Source: Nitrospinota bacterium (GTDB lineage: Bacteria > UBA8248). From it: DNA of 13,445 bases. Location: NCBI GenBank assembly GCA_011523725.1, contig WTGD01000438.1, positions 1 through 13,445 on the forward strand, given 5' to 3'. A program made the translations under genes and the position numbers. Each line of letters begins with the position of its first letter. The first letter of the stretch is position 1. Under the pieces are notes generated by a model that searched no databases, had not been told where the DNA came from, and was given only the letters and a program-made list of their open reading frames with translations. This document shows positions 1 through 5,538 of the stretch, in pieces.

Positions 1-147
1 CGCATCGAGGCGTTCCGCCGCATCCTCCTGTCGGCGGGCGTGGTGGCCACCACGCGCACCGCCAAGGGAAGCGACATCCTCGCGGCGTGCGGGCAGTTGG
101 CCGACCCCCGGCAAGTCGCTGAAAGAACGGGACTTACACCCTCCTGA
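1..147 (+). CDS. rlmN: 23S rRNA (adenine-C2)-methyltransferase RlmN, C-terminal fragment
   Basis: This is the last 48 codons of a gene that begins upstream of the window. RlmN is a cytoplasmic radical-SAM enzyme that methylates C2 of an adenine in 23S rRNA, and in some bacteria in tRNA. The visible tail reads like the family C-terminus: a helix R-I-E-A-F-R-R-I-L, then G-V-V-A-T-T-R, then KGSDILAACGQLA, ending in TGA. The Cys at 88-90, inside AACGQL, aligns with the conserved C-terminal cysteine that is methylated during catalysis (C355 in E. coli). The radical-SAM CxxxCxxC motif lies outside the window. The short tail after GQLA is usual for the family. Base composition matches the right flank, so this is host chromosome to the left of the island. 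Identification rests on this motif alone. Confidence 0.78.
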   Translation, partial: RIEAFRRILLSAGVVATTRTAKGSDILAACGQLADPRQVAERTGLTPS

Positions 148-318
148 GTCGCGCGCGAGCACGGCCCCCCCGCCCTGACGGGAGAGGAGCGGACGCATGT
201 TTTTCGCCCACTAACCCTCCGCACCTCCCCGCAATTGCGCGCATTTGCCGCTGCGCGCGCGCCTCCCGGGCCGTGGTATCCTCGCGATGTTTCCCGGGCG
301 GAGGATTTGCGCCTCCGG

Positions 319-401
319 GATTCCCCGCATTTGCCCGCATTTCCCCTCGAAAATTTCCGGAAATTTACGGAAAAACCCCGTGAATTTATCGAAATTTACC
401 G
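319..401. repeat. Degenerate ~10-bp repeats with helically phased A/T tracts
   Basis: Read in tens from 321, the sequence falls into similar decamers: TTCCCCGCAT, TTGCCCGCAT, TTCCCCTCGA, AAATTTCCGG, AAATTTACGG, then AAAAACCCCG, TGAATTTATC and GAAATTTACC. A/T tracts recur about once per helical turn, which favours intrinsic curvature. The block ends at the left boundary of the 549-bp direct repeat (394), and its pattern runs through that boundary. This suggests that the left copy sits in its original context. No function is known. Confidence 0.5.
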
Positions 402-942
402 AATTGTTCAGGCGCGCCGGGTGGAAAAGCGGGATGGCCGGGACGCCCCTTGCCCGCGCGCCCGGTATGTTGGTATACCTCTCCCCTAGGGAGACACGGC
501 GATTGCGGGTTGATGCGCGACACGATGCACCACGGTGGATGCACCGACATGGCGGATGAAAGTCCGGAAACGGCAGACCTCATCAGGGAACTCTCCAGCG
601 GCATTTCTTCGATACGAAAGCGCCAGGAGGAACTCGCCGAGGGGCTCGGTGCGCTCGAAGCGCGCGTCCGCCACCTCGAAGAGGCTCTCGCCGCCGGCGC
701 TCCCGGGCGGGAGAACGGGGAGCATGAGGAGTACGACTACCGCGTCCTGCGCCACGCCCGCACCTACACGATAGAAGACGCCGAGGGGCGCGTCGCGCGC
801 ATGGAGGGCGTCCGGCGCTGCCTGGCCCGGCGGGAGCTGTCCCTGGTGAAGACGCGCTACCACACGGGCAGCGGCGAGCGGGAGGTGGCCTATTCCTGCC
901 GGCTCCTGGAAAACGAAGAGGCCGACCCCCCCTGGACGCCCC
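394..942 (+). repeat. 549-bp direct repeat, left copy
   Basis: This segment recurs at 10566-11114 at a constant offset of 10172. By eye the only difference is C at 413 against T at 10585, so about 548 of 549 positions agree. It contains the promoter-like region, the leader and the first 131 codons of a 254-codon gene. Upstream of 394 the copies diverge, apart from a shared TTATC beyond a 3-base gap. At 943 they diverge inside a C run (GGACGCCCC then CC against TG). The near identity implies a recent duplication, and the two copies bracket the island exactly. Confidence 0.95.
450..479 (+). promoter_or_regulatory. Candidate promoter of the truncated gene copy
   Basis: TTGCCC at 450-455 and TATACC at 474-479, 18 bp apart, resemble sigma-70 boxes (4 of 6 matches each). 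The identical pair stands before the intact copy at 10622-10651. A small inverted repeat (TCTCCC-CTA-GGGAGA, 480-494) follows in the presumed leader. If active, it would transcribe rightwards into the 3' end of the island operon. Prediction from sequence resemblance only. Confidence 0.3.
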
Positions 943-968
943 CCTTTGAGTGTTTTCAGCGGATATAG
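549..968 (+). pseudogene. 5' half of interrupted host gene (truncated duplicate)
   Basis: This is the first 131 codons of the 254-codon gene at 10721-11485, identical in protein sequence. It then runs across the island junction into eight unrelated codons (PFECFQRI) and a TAG stop. It keeps the charged coiled-coil N-terminus (residues about 15-50, alternating Leu and Glu/Arg) and the start of the following domain, but lacks the C-terminal 123 residues. The presumed start, the ATG of MADES, is the same as in the intact copy; an in-frame ATG at 513 is an alternative. The copy is probably non-functional, although it has the same candidate promoter and could still make a 139-residue coiled-coil fragment. 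It is convergent with the island operon, whose last stop codon lies 53 bp beyond its own. Confidence 0.8.
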
Positions 969-1021
969 AACATTATCGGCGAGTCGAATTCGTCGTCTTT
1001 CCAATATCTCTGACGGCAAGC

Positions 1022-1786
1022 CTACACCTGAAGTGACGCTGTTATTGTTTCCTCTGCAATGTCAAAGAAGGCGTCGAGCATTTTTGCAAGCTCAGCCTGT
1101 GAGAGGCTGGACATACTCCTGATCTCATTCTGGATTCTGATGCGGAGTACTGCGTGCCGCATGATCGGTTCCATCCGACCTTTGCCATGATGCATCGCTG
1201 CACGAACCCATGCCTCGGCGATTGCCCGGGCGAGAATCGGGTCACCCCCGATACTGGGTCGCTCGGTAATCTGGACGAGAGCATCCTCAGTCAATTCGTA
1301 GAGTAAATCCCAGCGTCCGTCTGAACCTGGACCGCGATCAAGAACCCGTCCGCGCATCCAGAGTCGCTGGAATGTATTCCGTATACCGCCTAGATAGCGT
1401 TCGCGTGAAGTTCCGAAACGCCAAAACACAATATCTGGTGCCATCGCAACACCAATGAAAGTCCACGTATCGTCTCGTAGAGACTCTCCGCTGGCTAGGA
1501 TCGGATTCTCGGCAAGCCATACAGAAACTTCCGAGTCAAAAAGTGCAAGGTCCTTTTTTTCGTCATCATTTCCGAAGCCACAGTCCTTGGCAATTTTGAC
1601 AACTCTGCTCCGCAAATCCCGGAGCGTAACAGGGTGAACTTGAGAGCCTCCGGTCGCTGCAAATCGCACCTCATCGGGAAGGTTCACCGGATCGAAACCC
1701 CGCCAAGCGCTCACACCATGATGAAGGAAATCGTCCAGCATGCGCTCAGCAGCAAGTGCTGTCAGTCGTGGCAGTAGCGTGACCAT
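1022..1786 (-). CDS. Unknown 254-aa protein, last gene of the Z1/GHKL defence operon
   Basis: The function is not recognised. The protein is soluble, with no signal peptide or membrane segment. Apparently conserved aromatic and basic clusters stand out: RDDTWTFI (residues 104-111), PDIVFWRFG (117-125) and RERYLGGIRNTFQRLWMRG (128-146). A mostly helical C-terminal half follows, ending in a hydrophobic-heptad helix (about 228-250). The W-R-F and R-N-x-F-Q-R-L-W pattern recalls, from memory and unverified, proteins labelled DUF6339 near similar Z1 loci. The ATG is 1 nt after the stop of the preceding gene, with AGGA five bases before it, so translation is probably coupled. It is the 3'-most gene of the operon. 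No strong terminator is visible in the 79 bp left before the repeat. Operon position suggests an accessory or regulatory subunit of the helicase-nuclease-GHKL complex; that is inference. Confidence 0.8.
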   Translation of the reverse strand: MVTLLPRLTALAAERMLDDFLHHGVSAWRGFDPVNLPDEVRFAATGGSQVHPVTLRDLRSRVVKIAKDCGFGNDDEKKDLALFDSEVSVWLAENPILASGESLRDDTWTFIGVAMAPDIVFWRFGTSRERYLGGIRNTFQRLWMRGRVLDRGPGSDGRWDLLYELTEDALVQITERPSIGGDPILARAIAEAWVRAAMHHGKGRMEPIMRHAVLRIRIQNEIRSMSSLSQAELAKMLDAFFDIAEETITASLQV

Positions 1787-1787
1787 T

Positions 1788-2693
1788 TTAATCCTGCCGA
1801 ATTTCGGCCACTGCTAGAAAGGCAGCACGGAATGTGCCTGGTTTGTTCTCGAGAACCGAGCGGATGAAGCCAAGATCACAATCCGGCCATGCGTGATTCA
1901 GCCAACTCACAGCCTGTGCGCCAAGTGAGCCTGGCTCAAGCCCCTCGATCAACTCATGTGCCTCCTGCTCATTCACTAAACGCTCGCAGACCTGACCCAT
2001 GATATCCGCCATAAGTGTCTGTAAGATTGCTGCATCCTGTGCCTCTATGCGTTCGACAAACTCAGGTCGCTCACGATTCAGAAACAGGCGGATCGCTCCA
2101 TGAAAGTCCCGTGTCCAGTCCCTTGGCGACCAGTGGAGATACCATGGGGCGGACTCCGCCGTGCCGTCGCCGAGGAGCGAGCGGAGGTCGGCAATCTCAA
2201 TGGGGAAACGTGGTTCTTCACCCTCAAGCCTGATCCGATGTCTGTCCTGCCACAACCTGTCGCCAACCCGCTTAGGGGAGAGTGCATCGCACACGGAAAC
2301 CTGCGCTGAGAGAGTGAACTCTGTTGTAATATCAAGAACCGATGAAAGTCCGCTTCCAAGCACCTCTAACTCGAATGTAAACCGCCACTCTTCAGGGACG
2401 ATTTCACTGTGGTCATGGTAAACAATAAGTCTCGGCAATCTTCCCGGACCGGTTCCGATACGGACTCCCAATGAAAGTTGAAGATCGTCTTTACTGATCC
2501 CTAAATCTAAGGTAGCGATATCAGGATCAAGCTGAAATTCTCTCCGCAGGCGGATTGTCGACGAACTATCCCAATCCGCCAAGAAATCTCCCGCTGGAAA
2601 CCAATCATCTCTATTGAGTGCCACGGACCAAGGAGATGCTTTAACCGCCGACTCACTCAATGTCAGGAAAGGGAATGCGATACGGCTGTTCAT
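1788..2693 (-). CDS. Unknown 301-aa protein co-translated with the GHKL ATPase
   Basis: The function is not recognised. The first 170 residues look beta-rich, with alternating hydrophobic strands such as TLDLGISKDDLQLSLGVRI and WRFTFELEVL. An aromatic segment follows (APWYLHWSPRDWTRDF, 183-198), and residues about 210-300 are predicted helical. No catalytic motif, Walker box, zinc cluster, signal peptide or membrane segment is apparent. Its ATG overlaps the stop of the GHKL gene as ATGA (4 nt), with GAGGGA just upstream, so the two are very likely translated in fixed ratio and may interact. Possible roles are a DNA- or partner-binding adaptor for the GHKL ATPase, or a sensor; the sequence does not decide. 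It is a good target for structure prediction. Confidence 0.8.
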   Translation of the reverse strand: MNSRIAFPFLTLSESAVKASPWSVALNRDDWFPAGDFLADWDSSSTIRLRREFQLDPDIATLDLGISKDDLQLSLGVRIGTGPGRLPRLIVYHDHSEIVPEEWRFTFELEVLGSGLSSVLDITTEFTLSAQVSVCDALSPKRVGDRLWQDRHRIRLEGEEPRFPIEIADLRSLLGDGTAESAPWYLHWSPRDWTRDFHGAIRLFLNRERPEFVERIEAQDAAILQTLMADIMGQVCERLVNEQEAHELIEGLEPGSLGAQAVSWLNHAWPDCDLGFIRSVLENKPGTFRAAFLAVAEIRQD

Positions 2694-4528
2694 CCGTCCC
2701 TCACTGGCAATACTTCTGCGTCAACCGTTACTGCACAATCTGGCGGCATCCGCACAAAGATCTCGTAGCGCCCTTCAGCCCCATCAAGACAGAGACGATC
2801 GGAAACACTCCTGGAACCTCCATCAATAGCCCGAATTGCAGCTATGGACGGTTGTGCAATCAGCTTCTCAATTTTGACGGCTGCAGTACCTTCGATTGCG
2901 ACAGCAGCCTTCGCGGTCAGTACTCTTCCGCTCCGCCGGGCATCCTGACGGACCTCAGACGAAAAGACTGCAATGGTGCTGTCTCCATCATGCTCAAGCC
3001 GCTCGAAAACCGGTCTCGATGCGCGTGCCCGAGCCAGCCGAGTTCCTCCTCCGCCTCCACCACCATTTCTTCCGGCGCCATCGCCGCCCACACTTTCGAG
3101 CACCATACCAAGCTTTCCTGCAACCCTTGCGAGTGGCGGTCCGGACGAGGAGGTTGATGGTTGACCATTCGTAAGATTCCCCATATCGAACGCATGCGCC
3201 TTAAGTCTCCTGAGAGCCACGTTAACGAAGGTTTTAGCCGGACTTTTAGGTAAGTTATCGGGAATCCAGTCATCGTGCGCCGGAGGTTCGGAGTTTGCAA
3301 AAGCCCGCTCCACTTCGTGTTCGCTGCTTGCGATAAAAACACCACCCCACTCGATACGCTCATCCGGCAAAGCTTCGCCTTCAAGATACTTAACTACCAG
3401 CTCAACAGGACGCATCAGCGCAATGTGTTTTGAAACCGGAGGAAAAATACTATCCTCGTCGACGAGTGGACGCCTCGGAGTCCGAAGCCCTTTTTCCATC
3501 GCAAGAATGCCCAAGTCTTTGATAGGTCTTCGCGAGGAGATCCTGTGGACATCATCGCCCGAACCCTCCCTCGCCGCGCGCATAGCCTTGACGAAAAGAT
3601 GCAGTGGAGAGAATTCTTCTGGACTGGGGATATTAATAGATACTCCATTCACTTCAACTGCACAGCTGAATCGGCGATCCGCTGGAGTATCCCGCATCAT
3701 ACGCGGCCAGAAATTCCAAAGAAGCGATTCTGCGATTCGGTGACCGACTGTCTCGAGTTCCTCTCCTTCGTTTTCAAAATCGAGAATCATGATAGACGTA
3801 CCTGTACGGCCGTCGCCCCTTGACAGGAATCCAAGTGCCGAGGCCAATTGTTCTGCCTCTTCTCCTACTACTGGATCAACGATAGAATCCTCGGAATCGA
3901 GTTTGCCCCACCAGTGACGTCCGGTGTACCGGCGGTGCATTCCATTCTCCGGTTCCTCGTAAGAATTTCCAATATGGCAACCAATAAGTCGACGTTCGGC
4001 ATCCCCGGCGACGAGAGAATCGACCAGTATCGTACTGCATCGACTTACCCGATATAGGGCAGCTTTACCGAATCCGTATGTACCGCCGCCTTGTTCAGTA
4101 TCTCTTGGTGTACCAATGTTACGAAGGAAATCTATGAAATCCGTATTCTCTGTCCCGATCGGGATGCGGTCAGCCCGCGTGGGCCCACCTAAGCCGGATG
4201 TCCCGAAATCACATATCTCCATCACCACCGCTTCATTGCGGTCAAGGAATTCAGTCAGCCGGGCACATGAAGTGGGTTCGCCAGGCAATCTGACAAGCAT
4301 ATGCTGGCGCAGGACCTCGAGTTGCTCAGCCGTAAGCCTTCTTACGCGAATAACGATCTCAGGTCCGATACCGAGTTTCGCTGAGTCTGCCACATTCTGC
4401 ACAGCCTCACGAATGACTGTCTGCAATGGATCAAGAGAGGGATTACCGAGCAGGCGGCGAGAATTTTCGCCGATATTTCCTGTGATTCCGTAAGGTTCAG
4501 AGTACAAACTGGCTGAAATCAGAGACAT
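2690..4528 (-). CDS. GHKL-fold ATPase (MORC/paraMORC/MutL-like) of a defence operon
   Basis: This 612-aa protein has the full Bergerat-fold signature. The N box is REAVQNVADSA, with E41, N45 and D48 in the E-x3-N-x2-D spacing. The G1 box is CDFGTSGLGG, with D107 and G109. The ATP-lid glycine motif is GGGTYGFGKA (147-156). Members of this fold (gyrase, Hsp90, histidine kinase, MutL) bind ATP, and MutL/MORC types dimerise around DNA. MORC-like GHKL proteins in bacteria are known to occur with superfamily II helicases, nucleases and methylases in restriction-modification-like loci, which matches the neighbours here. The middle region (about 250-450) may hold the S5-like transducer. A run of seven glycines (489-495) forms a flexible linker to a C-terminal domain of about 110 residues. 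The ATG overlaps the nuclease gene by 10 nt and is preceded by GAGGAGG about ten bases upstream. Exact subfamily unproven. Confidence 0.9.
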   Translation of the reverse strand: MSLISASLYSEPYGITGNIGENSRRLLGNPSLDPLQTVIREAVQNVADSAKLGIGPEIVIRVRRLTAEQLEVLRQHMLVRLPGEPTSCARLTEFLDRNEAVVMEICDFGTSGLGGPTRADRIPIGTENTDFIDFLRNIGTPRDTEQGGGTYGFGKAALYRVSRCSTILVDSLVAGDAERRLIGCHIGNSYEEPENGMHRRYTGRHWWGKLDSEDSIVDPVVGEEAEQLASALGFLSRGDGRTGTSIMILDFENEGEELETVGHRIAESLLWNFWPRMMRDTPADRRFSCAVEVNGVSINIPSPEEFSPLHLFVKAMRAAREGSGDDVHRISSRRPIKDLGILAMEKGLRTPRRPLVDEDSIFPPVSKHIALMRPVELVVKYLEGEALPDERIEWGGVFIASSEHEVERAFANSEPPAHDDWIPDNLPKSPAKTFVNVALRRLKAHAFDMGNLTNGQPSTSSSGPPLARVAGKLGMVLESVGGDGAGRNGGGGGGGTRLARARASRPVFERLEHDGDSTIAVFSSEVRQDARRSGRVLTAKAAVAIEGTAAVKIEKLIAQPSIAAIRAIDGGSRSVSDRLCLDGAEGRYEIFVRMPPDCAVTVDAEVLPVRDG

Positions 4529-5538
4529 TCTATAAAGGCCTCCTCGATCTCAGTAAACCCTGATGTTCCCCTGGCATATTCCGTTGCCACAGAAAGGTCG
4601 ATCTTGTAGGACACTTCCGACACTCCCTTGGGAGAAACCGCGCCTGGAAGTATCGAAGGCACAAGTCGGGGAAACCTTCCGGTAACCTCGTACAGTTCCT
4701 CGGTCTCCAGTCGAAAAGAATGGCTATTCCATGTCTCAGCATCTACATCATGGCAACCGACAGCGGAAATCAGTTCCTTCACTCTTTCGGGGTCATCCGC
4801 CTTGGCTAAGACACTATGACCCAATGCTGATACGCTGAACATCCCTGCTATAACCGGCTCGAGCAAGAAGTGCATCAGATGCAGATTGCCTCCCGCTGGC
4901 ACCTCCATTTGTTCGAAAGTGCTGACGGTAATTGACGTTTCTCCCGCCCGAAGTGAAGTCTTAACCTCAAGTGATGAGTCTCCGCCCCGGAAGTCGTGAC
5001 GATCACCAATGGGGCCACGCCAGCAACGCCATGCGCGAGATGATCGGTCAAGCAACCTGTCGAGGACTATCAGCTCACCGACAAGTCCGCCAATTGTCGA
5101 TATCGGAATATCGGGGGATGATGATCGAACAAGCAAGGCACGGAAGTCTTCGATTGTAGAACGCGCTGCATCAACACAACTCTCACCAGATGCGATTCTT
5201 ACCAAAATCTCATCCGTAACTTCTGCAAACACAGCCTTGAGATCTCCTGAGAGGCATGTTAGATCCAGGAAGCGCAAATGTTCCCCTGCAGATGTAAAGG
5301 TTGAGACAGTTATATGTAACGCGGGAGCTCCAATCAAACCCCGAAGCGTCTCACGTTTCGTCAGGGGAAGCAAAACACGTGCTTCGCCGTTCTCACCTAA
5401 CGCAAAACGTACGGGTCCTGATGTTGTAAAGACTTCTGTAGGGATCGTGGGTATTTCGAGACCCGCCGCTTCACGACCACCCGCACGAAGAAGCGTCCAG
5501 CCATCTAGTGCTTTTTTCTCATCAGACTTAGATGACAC
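4519..5538 (-). CDS. PD-(D/E)XK nuclease-like protein (DUF4420-like)
   Basis: This 339-aa protein resembles the PD-(D/E)XK motif proteins annotated as DUF4420. A helix carrying GGLVGELIVL (acidic residue E155) precedes the catalytic core DRHDFRGGDSSLEVKTS, in which D182 and E191-V-K193 give the D...ExK arrangement of metal-dependent endonucleases. The N-terminal 120 residues look beta-rich and are unassigned. It is the likely DNA-cutting subunit of the operon, acting with the Z1 and GHKL ATPases. The chosen start is GTG at 5538, because GGAGG stands six bases upstream; this overlaps the end of the Z1 gene by 11 nt. The frame stays open to an ATG at 5580, but the additional residues are an Arg/Lys-rich shadow of the Z1 tail. 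Substrate and cut site are not deducible. Confidence 0.88.
   Translation of the reverse strand: MSSKSDEKKALDGWTLLRAGGREAAGLEIPTIPTEVFTTSGPVRFALGENGEARVLLPLTKRETLRGLIGAPALHITVSTFTSAGEHLRFLDLTCLSGDLKAVFAEVTDEILVRIASGESCVDAARSTIEDFRALLVRSSSPDIPISTIGGLVGELIVLDRLLDRSSRAWRCWRGPIGDRHDFRGGDSSLEVKTSLRAGETSITVSTFEQMEVPAGGNLHLMHFLLEPVIAGMFSVSALGHSVLAKADDPERVKELISAVGCHDVDAETWNSHSFRLETEELYEVTGRFPRLVPSILPGAVSPKGVSEVSYKIDLSVATEYARGTSGFTEIEEAFIECL

Larger units (their letters stand above)
148..548. other. Gene-free stretch between rlmN and the truncated gene
   Basis: No coding region here has a convincing ribosome binding site; the overlapping open frames are GC-driven. The first part, to about 318, is GC-rich with CG-rich inverted stretches, for example CGGAGG at 299-304 facing CCTCCG at 312-317. 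From about 319 to 401 the DNA changes to alternating C-rich and A/T-rich decamers. The 549-bp direct repeat starts at 394 and supplies a candidate promoter (450-479) and leader for the truncated gene. There is no clear rlmN terminator. Confidence 0.6.

Noticed and set aside
486..1019. Minus-strand frame of 177 codons, also mirrored at 10658-11293
   Set aside because: It is the antisense shadow of the coiled-coil gene, present in both copies because the DNA is duplicated; no ribosome binding site.
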